Program-made: the position numbers and the translations under genes
DNA from: Halobacillus ihumii
GTDB taxonomy: Bacteria > Bacillota > Bacilli > Bacillales > Halobacillaceae
DNA length: 64,000 nucleotides
Direction of reading: 5' to 3'
NCBI RefSeq assembly: GCF_902726645.1
Contig: NZ_CACVAO010000001.1
Coordinates: 1,302,001-1,366,000 of the forward strand
Part shown: piece by piece, positions 53,383 through 62,180 of the stretch
How the letters are laid out: the number at the start of each line of letters is the position of its first letter
How positions within the stretch are numbered: position 1 is the first letter of the stretch
The notes under the pieces: model-generated
Seen by the model: only the letters and a program-made list of their open reading frames with translations
The model's database searches: none
Told to the model about the DNA's origin: nothing

Positions 53383-54582
53383 TCAATCTCTTTTTACAAT
53401 CATCGAAATGCCTTGGCCTACGCCAATACACATTGTAGCTAAGCCGCTCTTACTGTCCCTCTTTTTCATTTCGTGCAGCAGTGTCGTTAGAATTCTAGCT
53501 CCGCTGGCTCCTAACGGATGACCGTAAGCAATCGAACCTCCATTGACATTGACAATCTCCTGATTCAAGTTCAACTCACGGATACACGAAAGAGATTGGG
53601 AGGCAAATGCTTCATTTAATTCGATCAAGTCAAGATCATCCACGTTCATGTCAGCTCGTTTGAGCGCTTTTTGCGTGGCATGAATCGGACCGATCCCCAT
53701 AATTCTAGGTTCTACTCCTGCTGTAGCTGAGGTAACATAAGCAGCAAGAGGTTCTAACCCAAGGGCCTCCGCCTTTTTCCGGCTCATTAATAAAACAGCC
53801 GAAGCTCCATCATTGACCCCTGATGCATTGCCAGCGGTAATACTGCCATTGGAAAATAACGATGGAAGTTTATTTAATTTTTCCAGTGTAGTGGACGGTC
53901 TCGGGTGTTCATCTTCAGCCACCTCATATGTACCCATCTTCCGGTCATGGATCGATATGGGTGTGATTTCATCCTTCAATCGGCCACTTTCCATCGCTTC
54001 TTTGGCACGCAGTTGACTTTGATGAGCAAACTCATCTTGATCAGATCGTGAAATGTTATAGGCTTCAGCCACATTTTGAGCTGTTTCAGGCATTGAATCT
54101 GTGCCATACATTTCATCCATGGACGGGTGAGTAAAACGCCAGCCGATCGTCGTGTCCTGGAGCTGTTGATCGCCGCGTTTAAATCCTTTGTCGGGTTTGC
54201 CCATCACATAAGGGGCCCGCGTCATACTTTCTGTGCCCCCTGCAATCATCACGTCTCCCTGCCCAACCGCAATCGCCCGGGCAGCATAGGTCACCGCATC
54301 CAATCCTGATCCGCACAATCTGTTAATCGTTGTGCCTGCTACGGTAGTCGGATAGCCAGCGAGTAATGCAGCCATCCGGGCAACATTTCGGTTGTCTTCT
54401 CCAGCCCCATTGGCGTTGCCAAGGATGACCTCCTCGATTTCGTCAAGGGGAAGATTCGGATTGCGCTCTCGTAAGGAACGCAGAACATGGGCACCTAAAT
54501 CATCCGGGCGGACACTTTTTAAAGCACCATTATACCGTCCAATCGGTGTTCTCACTGCATCTACAATCACAACTTCTTCCAT
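53383..54582 (-). CDS. paaJ: beta-ketoadipyl-CoA thiolase (3-oxoadipyl-CoA thiolase)
   Basis: 399 aa thiolase. Catalytic residues are clear: Cys in NRLCGSGLDAV (about residue 91), His in YGHPLGASGARI and Cys in CIGVGQG. It cleaves 3-oxoadipyl-CoA to succinyl-CoA and acetyl-CoA, and probably 3-oxo-5,6-dehydrosuberyl-CoA. The cluster context favours PaaJ over acetoacetyl-CoA thiolase. ATG 54582 has GGGAGG upstream and lies 15 bp after paaH. Confidence 0.9.
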   Translation of the reverse strand: MEEVVIVDAVRTPIGRYNGALKSVRPDDLGAHVLRSLRERNPNLPLDEIEEVILGNANGAGEDNRNVARMAALLAGYPTTVAGTTINRLCGSGLDAVTYAARAIAVGQGDVMIAGGTESMTRAPYVMGKPDKGFKRGDQQLQDTTIGWRFTHPSMDEMYGTDSMPETAQNVAEAYNISRSDQDEFAHQSQLRAKEAMESGRLKDEITPISIHDRKMGTYEVAEDEHPRPSTTLEKLNKLPSLFSNGSITAGNASGVNDGASAVLLMSRKKAEALGLEPLAAYVTSATAGVEPRIMGIGPIHATQKALKRADMNVDDLDLIELNEAFASQSLSCIRELNLNQEIVNVNGGSIAYGHPLGASGARILTTLLHEMKKRDSKSGLATMCIGVGQGISMIVKRD

Positions 54583-54597
54583 GAACGTTAACCTCCC

Positions 54598-55452
54598 TTA
54601 CTCATTGTAGTTATATATGCCGCGGCCGCTTTTTCTCCCTAACCTGCCTGCTTGAACAAGTTGTTCCAGCAGCGGGGCAGGGCGGTATTTTTCGCCTAAC
54701 GTTTCGTGTAAGTACTTTAAGTTATTCAGGCGTGCGTCTAATCCGACTAAATCCCCTAACTCAAGGGGCCCCATTGGATAGTTCAGGCCCAGTCGAACTG
54801 CTTTATCAATATCTTCTGCAGTGGCCACGCCTTCCTGCAGCATCTGAAAGGCTTCGTTTCCGACAAGGGCACTAATTCTGCTCGTCACAAACCCGGGGAA
54901 CTCATTGACTTCAACGGTTTCTTTCCCCATTTTTTCTGAAGAAACACGAATAAGATCAACTGTCTCATCGCTCGTTTCTAACCCTTTCACAATCTCGACA
55001 AGCGGCATACGATGGACGGGGTTGAAAAAATGCATAACCGCTACTTGTGGTGCTCGGTTTGTGTAGGAACCGAGCTCTGTAGGACTGATCGTTGACGTAT
55101 TTGAAGCAAAAATTGTATGCTCTGGTGCATGTTTATCTGCCGTCTCCAAAATTTGTTTCTTCAAATCGCGTTTCTCTGGCACTGCTTCTATCAGTAAATC
55201 AGCCGTACTTACGGTTGATTCAAGCTGCGAAGACGTGTGAAGATGTTCCAGTAGTTCGCCCGCCTGCCGTTCTGTGATTTTTTCCTTTTCAATCCCTTTT
55301 CGTGTCGTTTTTTCAGCAAACGCATACGCATCCTGCAGCTGATGATCTGACACATCGACTAATGTGGTATGAAAGCCGGCAAGGGCCGAGACATACGCAA
55401 TGCCTCGCCCCATCACACCAGCTCCCGCCACCGTCACGTTTTGTACAGCCAT
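54598..55452 (-). CDS. paaH: 3-hydroxyadipyl-CoA dehydrogenase
   Basis: 284 aa 3-hydroxyacyl-CoA dehydrogenase. NAD fold VAGAGVMGRGIA (residues 8-19), catalytic His in HFFNPVHRMPLVEI, and C-terminal domain with YPMGPLELGDLVGLD. Oxidises 3-hydroxyadipyl-CoA in the lower phenylacetate pathway. RBS AGGAAGG; lies 21 bp behind the ALDH gene. Confidence 0.9.
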   Translation of the reverse strand: MAVQNVTVAGAGVMGRGIAYVSALAGFHTTLVDVSDHQLQDAYAFAEKTTRKGIEKEKITERQAGELLEHLHTSSQLESTVSTADLLIEAVPEKRDLKKQILETADKHAPEHTIFASNTSTISPTELGSYTNRAPQVAVMHFFNPVHRMPLVEIVKGLETSDETVDLIRVSSEKMGKETVEVNEFPGFVTSRISALVGNEAFQMLQEGVATAEDIDKAVRLGLNYPMGPLELGDLVGLDARLNNLKYLHETLGEKYRPAPLLEQLVQAGRLGRKSGRGIYNYNE

Positions 55453-55473
55453 GGTCTAAGCCCTTCCTTTCTT

Positions 55474-57000
55474 TTACACCCCGAACGGATTTAGCGGTTT
55501 TGGTCCATAGTAGGAAAGAACACTTTTATCTTCCATATAAAGATCGAGTGTTTCTACACAAAGTTCTCTGCCGAATCCAGATTGTTTATATCCTCCAAAT
55601 GGAGTGCCAGGGAATGCTGAGAATGGCGTATTGACCATCACGATTCCGGCTTCAATCTGATGGGAGACGCGAGTAGCTCTGCCCTGATCTTTCGTCCATA
55701 TCGCCGATCCTAATCCGTACTCAGTATCGTTGGCGCGCTTGATGACATCTTTCTCATCCGTGAATTTCTCGACCACAACGACAGGGCCGAAGATCTCCTC
55801 TTTCACAGCTTTCATATCAGGGGTAACGTCGGTAATCACAGTCGGCTCATACCAATGACCATTTTCAAATCCTTCAATCTCCATGACTTTACCGCCTGTC
55901 GCGATGGTCGCTCCTTCTTCTTTAGCAGACTGAACGTAGCCATCGATGACTTCAAGCTGATTGCGGCTGATGATCGAACCAAGGTGCGTTCCTTTATCAA
56001 ATGGATCTCCTGACTGCAGCTTCTCAGTTTTTGCAATAAATTGTTCCATAAATTCATCATAAATCGATTCATGGACAAACATGCGTGAACGCGCTTCACA
56101 AGATTGACCCGTGTTAAAGAAAATCCCAAACAAAGAACCTGGAACAGCCGCATCTAAATCTGCATCTTCAAACACGATATTAGGTGATTTTCCGCCCAGC
56201 TCGAGGGTAAGGCGTTTTAGCGTCTCTGAAGATTTACTCATAATATCTCTTCCTGTCGGCGTTGAACCTGTAAAGGCCACTTTGTTGATATCTTTGTGTT
56301 CAACAAGATAGTCGCCAACAACTTTACCTGAACCTGGGAGCGTGTTCACGACACCTTCTGGCACACCTGCTTCATGACAAATTTCATTCAAAATAATCGC
56401 TGTAATCGGCGTCAAACTGGCCGGTTTAATAATCACGGAGCAGCCAGCAGCAATGGCCGGGGCGATTTTCCAAGCTGCCATCATCATCGGATAATTCCAC
56501 GGAATGATTTGCGCACACACTCCAACCGATTCCTTGTGTGTATAGTTGAAAAAGCCATTCGGCATATTATTGACGGCACCGCGGTGGCCGACAATCGCAC
56601 CCGCATAAAATTCAAAGTCCTCAATTGACTGATTAATTTGAACCTGTGCCGCACCGACAGACTTCCCGCTGTTTAACACTTCCGCTTCCACGAGTTCATT
56701 AAATCGTTCCCGCATGATGGCTGCAATTTTATTGAGGACACGGGAGCGTTTTCCGACCGGATATTTATTCTTCCATTTTCCTTTGTCAAAAGCGTTCCGC
56801 GCCGCTTGTACGGCCTTCTCTGCATCTTCCTGATTGGCTTTCGCAACTGTAGCAAGGACCTCACCTTTTGCCGGGTTATACACCTGAAACGTCTCGCCGG
56901 AAGCACTTTCTACGCGCTCGCCATTAATAACCATTCCATAATGTTCACGCTTCATCGCTCCTACCTCTGTTACCGCTTCTGCTGTTACTGTGCTTGTCAT
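55474..57000 (-). CDS. aldehyde dehydrogenase of the paa operon (stand-alone, PacL-like)
   Basis: 508 aa ALDH: PWNYPMMMAAWKIAPA, FTGSTPTGRDI, general base in LELGGKSPN, catalytic Cys in NTGQSCEARSR and PFGGYKQSGFGREL. In E. coli PaaZ an ALDH domain is fused to a MaoC-like hydratase that opens oxepin-CoA. Here the fusion partner is absent, so the protein probably oxidises the 3-oxo-5,6-dehydrosuberyl-CoA semialdehyde, and a separate hydratase opens the ring, as proposed for PacL-type systems. ATG 57000 with AAAGGAG upstream; 18 bp after paaG. Confidence 0.83.
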   Translation of the reverse strand: MTSTVTAEAVTEVGAMKREHYGMVINGERVESASGETFQVYNPAKGEVLATVAKANQEDAEKAVQAARNAFDKGKWKNKYPVGKRSRVLNKIAAIMRERFNELVEAEVLNSGKSVGAAQVQINQSIEDFEFYAGAIVGHRGAVNNMPNGFFNYTHKESVGVCAQIIPWNYPMMMAAWKIAPAIAAGCSVIIKPASLTPITAIILNEICHEAGVPEGVVNTLPGSGKVVGDYLVEHKDINKVAFTGSTPTGRDIMSKSSETLKRLTLELGGKSPNIVFEDADLDAAVPGSLFGIFFNTGQSCEARSRMFVHESIYDEFMEQFIAKTEKLQSGDPFDKGTHLGSIISRNQLEVIDGYVQSAKEEGATIATGGKVMEIEGFENGHWYEPTVITDVTPDMKAVKEEIFGPVVVVEKFTDEKDVIKRANDTEYGLGSAIWTKDQGRATRVSHQIEAGIVMVNTPFSAFPGTPFGGYKQSGFGRELCVETLDLYMEDKSVLSYYGPKPLNPFGV

Positions 57001-57018
57001 ATCTCACCACTCCTTTAA

Positions 57019-57801
57019 TTAGTTTCCAATAAATGTTGGTTTACGTTTTTCCTTGAATGCCTGCAGCCCTTCTCGATGATCGTGAGACTGCCCCGCGATC
57101 CGCTGGGCCTGCGCTTCTTTTTCTAATAAATCTTCAAAGGTAGAATTCATGCCGTCGATCATGTATCGTTTTACTAGAGATATAGATTGAGTAGGCATGG
57201 CTGCTAGTTTTTCGGAAAATTGAGCTACCCCATCCTCCCATTCCGACGATTGTATAACCTCTGTTGCGAGTCCCAGTTCCTTCGCCTCTTCTCCCGTAAT
57301 CGGCTTGCCGAGCACGGCTATCTCTAGTGCTTTCGCATAGCCTATGAGACGAGGCAGCGTATAAAGGAAACCCGAATCTGGAATAAGCCCGATGCTCATA
57401 AATGCGCTTACAAATTTGGTCTCTGGCTGCACTAAACGAAAATCGGCCGCTAAGGCTAAACTCATCCCCGCGCCTGCTGCTGTCCCATTGACTGCAGCCA
57501 CGATCGGCTTTTCCGTTTGTTTGATAGCCTTCATCATCGGATGGTAGCGGTTACGAAGGAAGTCAGCATGATTGGTATCTTCATCGACTCCAGCCAAGTC
57601 CTCTCCGGCACAAAACGCTTTTCCCTCACCTGTAATCACGATACTTCTTACTTCATCATCTTTGCTTGCTGCCTTTAAAGCTTTGATGATCTCTTTGTTC
57701 ATGTTTTCTGTAAAAGCATTGAAGGCAGACGGTCGATTTAAGACAATCCTCGCGACACCTTTGCTTTGTTCATAAGTAATTGTTTCGAATTCAGTTTCCA
57801 T
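57019..57801 (-). CDS. paaG: enoyl-CoA hydratase/isomerase of the paa operon (PaaG/oxepin-type)
   Basis: 260 aa crotonase fold. Oxyanion-hole motifs FCAGEDLAGVD and NGTAAGAGMSLALAADFRL are clear; at the usual catalytic Glu position the segment reads MSIGLIPDSGFLYTLPRLIG, with Asp (D) in the PDSG turn as in PaaG isomerases. It likely isomerises epoxyphenylacetyl-CoA to oxepin-CoA and shifts double bonds. It lies 3 bp behind paaF. Confidence 0.85.
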   Translation of the reverse strand: METEFETITYEQSKGVARIVLNRPSAFNAFTENMNKEIIKALKAASKDDEVRSIVITGEGKAFCAGEDLAGVDEDTNHADFLRNRYHPMMKAIKQTEKPIVAAVNGTAAGAGMSLALAADFRLVQPETKFVSAFMSIGLIPDSGFLYTLPRLIGYAKALEIAVLGKPITGEEAKELGLATEVIQSSEWEDGVAQFSEKLAAMPTQSISLVKRYMIDGMNSTFEDLLEKEAQAQRIAGQSHDHREGLQAFKEKRKPTFIGN

Positions 57802-57804
57802 TCA

Positions 57805-58578
57805 TCACACCCCCTTAAAAGAAGGAGACCGTTTTTCGGTAAAAGCTTTCATCCCTTCTTTTTGATCCTGAGAAGCAAAGGCCAGGTAGAAATTCTTCCG
57901 TTCCAGCTTCAACCCAACTTCGAGCGGCGTGTCCACAGCCTCATCAACTGCTTCCTTGATAAGACGGACCGCTACAGGCGCCTGCTCGGCAAGCTGGTGA
58001 GTCAATCTCATCGTTTCTTCCACTACCATTTCGGGTGCCACTACCCGGTTAATCACACCGTACTGCAAGGCTTCCCGTGCGCTCATCGGCTGCCCGAGCC
58101 AAATCCATTCCAATGCTTTCGCCCGCCCCATCGCTTTTGTTAAAAGTTGTGTACCGCCAGCTCCGGGCATGACTCCGAGGGTCACTTCCGGAAAACCGAA
58201 GCTTGCGTTCTCAGCCGCAACAATGAGGTCGCAATGAAGCGCCAGTTCAAATCCGCCGCCTAAAGCAAAACCGTTGACGGCTGCGATCACGGGCTTTTTT
58301 ATCAGCATCATCCGATCCCAAACCGCGAAAGGATTGGTAAGCTCCAGCGACAGCGGGGAATCATCCATCATTTCATCAATATCAGCTCCCGCAGCAAATG
58401 CTTTCTCGTTTCCCTTTACGACAATCGCACGAATCGAATTATCACGGTCGAAGCGCTCCATTTGTTCAACGATTTCATCGACCATTTGCCGATTCAGTGC
58501 ATTGGCTGCCTGGGGCCGATCAAGCTGAATGATTCCGGCTTTTTCCTCGACAAATGTTTGAATAAATTCATTAGCCAT
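57805..58578 (-). CDS. paaF: 2,3-dehydroadipyl-CoA hydratase
   Basis: 257 aa crotonase. Oxyanion motifs AFAAGADIDEM and NGFALGGGFELALHCDL, and catalytic Glu in FGFPEVTLGVMPGAGGTQLL show a true hydratase. It hydrates 2,3-dehydroadipyl-CoA; it or PaaG might also supply the ring-opening hydrolase activity missing from the ALDH. It overlaps the EthD gene by 8 bp. Confidence 0.88.
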   Translation of the reverse strand: MANEFIQTFVEEKAGIIQLDRPQAANALNRQMVDEIVEQMERFDRDNSIRAIVVKGNEKAFAAGADIDEMMDDSPLSLELTNPFAVWDRMMLIKKPVIAAVNGFALGGGFELALHCDLIVAAENASFGFPEVTLGVMPGAGGTQLLTKAMGRAKALEWIWLGQPMSAREALQYGVINRVVAPEMVVEETMRLTHQLAEQAPVAVRLIKEAVDEAVDTPLEVGLKLERKNFYLAFASQDQKEGMKAFTEKRSPSFKGV

Positions 58579-58876
58579 CTATTTCTTCACCGATCATCAA
58601 CGTCACAAGATCGCCCGCAAACTTCATTAGATCTTTTCCAGAAGCTTTTCCTTCATCTGACTTCATCCCCTTTTGCAAGGAATCGTGATCATCATAGAAC
58701 ATTTCACAAAGCAGGTAATACTCGCTTTCCCCCATCGGAGAACCGACGATTTTGGTGACTTTCATTTCCCGCAAGCCCGGAATCTCCTTTGTAATCGGGG
58801 TATGTGTGTTAAAGTAGTGCTCATCAAACGCCTCTTTATCCTCGGGTTGTTTGTACAGAGCAATTAGCTTGACCAT
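58571..58876 (-). CDS. EthD family protein of the paa operon
   Basis: 101 aa dimeric alpha-beta barrel type. LIALYKQPEDKEAFDEHYFN and HTPITKEIPGLREM are EthD hallmarks with the conserved His residues. Such small proteins accompany oxygenase or ring-modifying pathways in Bacilli; the reaction is unknown, possibly rescue of reactive intermediates. First gene of the lower paa operon, separated from paaD by 360 bp containing a dispersed repeat. Confidence 0.8.
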   Translation of the reverse strand: MVKLIALYKQPEDKEAFDEHYFNTHTPITKEIPGLREMKVTKIVGSPMGESEYYLLCEMFYDDHDSLQKGMKSDEGKASGKDLMKFAGDLVTLMIGEEIDG

Positions 58877-59059
58877 CTATAAAAACTCCTTTCTTGAGTA
58901 AAACGGATTTATAAATACTAAGGTTTAAATATTTCAATAGGTTGTCGCCTGTATCCCGCAGTCGACATCCACTTCGTTTTCCAAGAGGCTGGGACAAAAG
59001 TGTTTTTCAAATGGAAATCCGAACTATATAATTATGATTGGTGCATGTAAACCGCTACG

Positions 59060-59163
59060 AAAATATACTTCGCTTTCCACGGGCGGCTGTTGAGCCTTCT
59101 TGTGCTGACGCACTGCGAAGTCTCACCTAGGCCTTTCCTCCCGTAGGAGTCTGCGTATATTTT
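59060..59163 (-). repeat. dispersed Bacillaceae intergenic element, copy 2 (inverted)
   Basis: On the minus strand the block begins GCAGACTCCTACGGGAGG and ends CCGTGGAAAGCGAAGTAT, homologous to the 52.85-kb element. It lies between paaD and the EthD gene (58877-59236 contains no gene). The frame 59032-59244 is this repeat and not a gene. Confidence 0.7.
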
Positions 59164-59236
59164 CTCCGCTAAAACAGCACATCGTTCGTCTTTAACTCGT
59201 TTCGACCTTCGCCTCACAAAGGATAAAAATATAGAC

Positions 59237-59737
59237 TTACACAACTGAACAATCTACGACGGGTTTCATGGCTTCAAATGGATTTTTACAGGAACCACAA
59301 TAGAGAATACTGCGGCATGCGGTAGGACCGAACACGTTATCCATCGAGGTAAACGATGACCCGCAATACGGACAATCGACGGACCATTCCTCCCCAGGTT
59401 GATAGTTTTCAGGGGGCGGCGACACGCCATGCTTTCTCAGTTGTTCTTTTCCTTCATCCGTAATCGCATCCGTTGACCATCTAATCTGGAAGGAAAATTC
59501 AACGTGACACCTCTCGACCCATTCCAGGCTTTCTACCGCCAGCTTCACATTTTTTTCAATAAAATCGAGGGCAGGGCAGCCTGCAAAGGTGGGTACCATG
59601 GTAATCGATATGTTGTAGTGATCGACCATTACGTCGTGAACCATTCCGAGATCCCGTACACTGACCGAAGGAAGCTCAGGGTCATCCACTGTTTTTAAGA
59701 TAGTTAGAATTTCCTGTCGCTTTTGTTCATCATTCAC
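59237..59737 (-). CDS. paaD: phenylacetyl-CoA epoxidase maturation protein PaaD
   Basis: 166 aa from GTG 59737 with AAGGAGGGG six bases upstream. N-terminal DUF59/MIP18 domain (VDDPELPSVSVRDLGMV, FAGCPALDF) and C-terminal zinc-ribbon cysteines DCPYC and YCGSC. PaaD belongs to the Fe-S/diiron assembly (SufT/MIP18) family and is needed for active epoxidase. It follows paaC by 23 bp (E. coli calls this gene paaD as well). Confidence 0.9.
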   Translation of the reverse strand: MNDEQKRQEILTILKTVDDPELPSVSVRDLGMVHDVMVDHYNISITMVPTFAGCPALDFIEKNVKLAVESLEWVERCHVEFSFQIRWSTDAITDEGKEQLRKHGVSPPPENYQPGEEWSVDCPYCGSSFTSMDNVFGPTACRSILYCGSCKNPFEAMKPVVDCSVV

Positions 59738-59760
59738 GTGTATCCCCTCCTTAAAATCTC

Positions 59761-60576
59761 TTACCATACCGCAAGCCGATCGCTGTCATAAACCTCTGCC
59801 AGCGTTTGTAAAGCTTGCTCTAAGTCGGTGGTATGTTCTCCTGATCGGCCACTGCCAAACTTGTTACCCAGTGAATCGGCCGGTAAGCCTTTGATCGTCG
59901 CCTGCACCTCTTTCAGCCACCGCTGCTTCAAATCATTCTCACCAGCGATTAATTGATGGTGCAGGATATCCTGAGCTTTTAGCCCTAAATCGTAAATATC
60001 CTTGCCTTCTTCCCACGCTTCCTCTAAACGGGCCTGAATTTTTTCACGAGCTTCTTCTGTTGAACCTAGAAGCTGCTGCATCCACATTTTCCAGTGCGCC
60101 AAATGATAAGGCTGTTCCATCAATACTTTCTGCGCCGTGTTCGCCAGCGGTTCATAGGAACTTTTCACAGCCGCTTCAAGTTTGACCTTTTTCATAGTTT
60201 CATATAAAAATTGACGAACAACGGTCAGCGCCCAGTCATACCACGGCTCTCCACAGTAGGATCCTTCTCCATTTCTCTTTTCAAAATAATTGGCATTCCG
60301 CCTTTGCTCAGGAGCGCGTTCGTGAGCAAGTACATCGACTTCTCCTTCCCCTAAATCTTCTAATAATTGATAGTAGAGAAAGGCATGCCCCATCGTATTT
60401 TGCGTAATCGATGAAAAGGCAACATCTTCTTCAATATGAGGGGCTAACCCGAGCCATTCAGACCCTCGGAAAGAAATGATAAAGTCATCATCGGCTAACT
60501 GATACAATAATTCAGTTAAGGCCTTGTAATAGGCAGGATTTTGTTTCGCCTGTTCGATGGTTTCAATCGATTTCAT
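59761..60576 (-). CDS. paaC: 1,2-phenylacetyl-CoA epoxidase structural subunit PaaC
   Basis: 271 aa ferritin-like helical protein. FRGSEWLGLAPHIEEDVAFS and NTMGHAFLYYQLLEDLGEG align with PaaC, the non-catalytic partner of PaaA. It begins inside the end of paaB (4-bp overlap), so translation is coupled. Cytoplasmic multicomponent monooxygenase. Confidence 0.93.
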   Translation of the reverse strand: MKSIETIEQAKQNPAYYKALTELLYQLADDDFIISFRGSEWLGLAPHIEEDVAFSSITQNTMGHAFLYYQLLEDLGEGEVDVLAHERAPEQRRNANYFEKRNGEGSYCGEPWYDWALTVVRQFLYETMKKVKLEAAVKSSYEPLANTAQKVLMEQPYHLAHWKMWMQQLLGSTEEAREKIQARLEEAWEEGKDIYDLGLKAQDILHHQLIAGENDLKQRWLKEVQATIKGLPADSLGNKFGSGRSGEHTTDLEQALQTLAEVYDSDRLAVW

Positions 60577-60938
60577 GATTTTTTCACCTCTTTCCAGGAC
60601 ATAATTTCTTTTTCATCTAACATCCCTTGTTCTTTTTCACTCCATTTTTTCCTCAAATACCCGTAACCTTTCGTACTGCGATAATCTTTGTTGTCTAAAC
60701 GATTCGTCCACTGCTGGCGCTCTTCACTATTCATGGAGCGAATATGATTGCGCGGCACCACCCAGACGTCGATTACTTTTTCCCGGCGCATAAAATTTTC
60801 CTGTGCCATGTTCAGCGCCATGTCGTCATTGGGGGCGAGCAGGCTGAACTGGTGCTGGATGGGCGACTTTTCATTTTTTTTACTAAACACTTCATATTCT
60901 TGATAAAAGTTTGACTCATTCTGTTTTTCCATCATCAT
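60573..60938 (-). CDS. paaB: 1,2-phenylacetyl-CoA epoxidase subunit PaaB
   Basis: 121 aa. YEVFSKKNEKSPIQHQFSLL and PNDDMALNMAQENFMRREKV followed by WVVPRNHI are PaaB signatures. It bridges the PaaAC heterodimers. The first codons read MMMEK; the exact Met is uncertain. It lies 17 bp after paaA. Confidence 0.92.
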   Translation of the reverse strand: MMMEKQNESNFYQEYEVFSKKNEKSPIQHQFSLLAPNDDMALNMAQENFMRREKVIDVWVVPRNHIRSMNSEERQQWTNRLDNKDYRSTKGYGYLRKKWSEKEQGMLDEKEIMSWKEVKKS

Positions 60939-60955
60939 CTCTCCCTTCCGAACCC

Positions 60956-61936
60956 TTATGAAGTAACAACCTGCGGAGCCAATGCCTGCCTCACCCAGCG
61001 ATTGTTTTCATAAGCAATTTCTCTTAAACGCAAGCGTTCTTTTGATCGTGGTCCATTATTGCTGATAATTTGTTTGAATTCATTCCAATCAGGCTGTTGG
61101 TAGACCCAATGCTGTTTCTCTTCATCATAATGAACCGTTTCATCCGGAACCGTTAACCCTAGTGAGAAAACACGCGGCAAATATTTATCGAGAAAAGCCT
61201 GACGCAATTCCTCATTGGAACTTTTACGAATGCGATATTTCGTCGTCACCTCTTGCTTGGAAGAACCTGTCGTGGATGCGGATTCAGGTCCGAAAAACAT
61301 TAACAGGGAAGGCCACCAATTATTCAGTGATTCTTGCAGGATTCTCCTCTGTTCCTCAGTTCCTTCGGCTAACGCCATAATAATCGCTTCCCCATGTTGC
61401 GCGTGGAAGACTTCTTCCTGACAGATGCGCTTGAGTGCCCGCTGATAAGGTCCATAGGAGGCATCTAACATATTGGTTTGTGAAATAATCGCGGCCCCAT
61501 CAACGAGCCAGCCTACCATCCCTGCATCTGCCCACGTTCTCGTTGGCATGTGAAAAACGTTATGGAATTTTAAGTCGCCATTTAATAGATCCTCCATTAA
61601 ACTTTCTCTGTTTTTCCCGTAGGGCTTCATTAAATCCTCCGCTACTCTTAACAGCAGCTGGCCGTGACCCATTTCATCCTGCACTTTTGCCATAATCCCA
61701 AGTTTTCTTTTTACAGTCGGCGCTTTCGGGACCCACTCCTTCTCAGGAAGTGCTCCCATAATTTCACTGATTCCATGCATGGAAATGAGTTTGATTAAGG
61801 TTTGGCGATACTCATCCGGCATCCAGTCGTCAGCTTCAATTTTTTCACCGGCTTCAATGCGCTCCATAAATCGCTCATATTTTTCTTTATTTTCATCAAC
61901 GTTGTCTGCAGCTAATGTGCCACCGTAGTTATACAC
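60956..61936 (-). CDS. paaA: 1,2-phenylacetyl-CoA epoxidase catalytic subunit PaaA
   Basis: 326 aa, the usual PaaA length. Diiron ligands are visible in the helices with KVQDEMGHGQLLLRVAED (E-x2-H) and ICQEEVFHAQHGEAI (E-x2-H). It epoxidises the ring of phenylacetyl-CoA with O2. First gene of the paaABCD operon; ATG 61936 with AAGGGAG upstream and a TATAACGT-containing promoter region. Confidence 0.95.
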   Translation of the reverse strand: MYNYGGTLAADNVDENKEKYERFMERIEAGEKIEADDWMPDEYRQTLIKLISMHGISEIMGALPEKEWVPKAPTVKRKLGIMAKVQDEMGHGQLLLRVAEDLMKPYGKNRESLMEDLLNGDLKFHNVFHMPTRTWADAGMVGWLVDGAAIISQTNMLDASYGPYQRALKRICQEEVFHAQHGEAIIMALAEGTEEQRRILQESLNNWWPSLLMFFGPESASTTGSSKQEVTTKYRIRKSSNEELRQAFLDKYLPRVFSLGLTVPDETVHYDEEKQHWVYQQPDWNEFKQIISNNGPRSKERLRLREIAYENNRWVRQALAPQVVTS

Positions 61937-61950
61937 TATACCACTCCCTT

Positions 61951-61990
61951 GTTACGTTTGTTTAACGTCATTATAAATAAACGTTATATA
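61951..61990 (-). promoter_or_regulatory. candidate PaaX operator before paaA
   Basis: TTAACGT (61962-61968) faces ACGTTATA (61981-61988), giving TATAACGT on the minus strand, 45-52 bp before the start codon. The motif recurs near paaX and the symporter. PaaX binding is an inference. Confidence 0.42.
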
Positions 61991-62094
61991 ATAATCAACA
62001 CCAAAATGTTTTTATTGTTGTTATACAATGCGCGAAACATTATAAAATCAGCCTTATTGGCGGTTATAAAAAAAATTTAAATTTTTCCAATATA

Positions 62095-62124
62095 TTGACA
62101 GCGTTTTCACTAACCGATATCTTG
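62095..62124 (+). promoter_or_regulatory. paaK promoter with overlapping cre-like box
   Basis: TTGACA (62095-62100), 17 bp, TATCTT forms a sigma-A promoter. TGACAGCGTTTTCA (62096-62109) matches the cre consensus except one base and covers the -35 box. Inverted TAACCG/CGGTTA arms flank the -10 region. Confidence 0.55.
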
Positions 62125-62180
62125 TATGTGACGGTTATTAAATATCCCGTATATTTTATATCATAGGAGGAGATCATATC

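Noticed and set aside
55474..57000. Naming the ALDH paaZ
   Set aside because: The MaoC hydratase domain that defines PaaZ is missing.
59032..59244. 70-codon minus-strand ORF
   Set aside because: It is the translation of a dispersed intergenic repeat; no RBS and no protein-like conservation.
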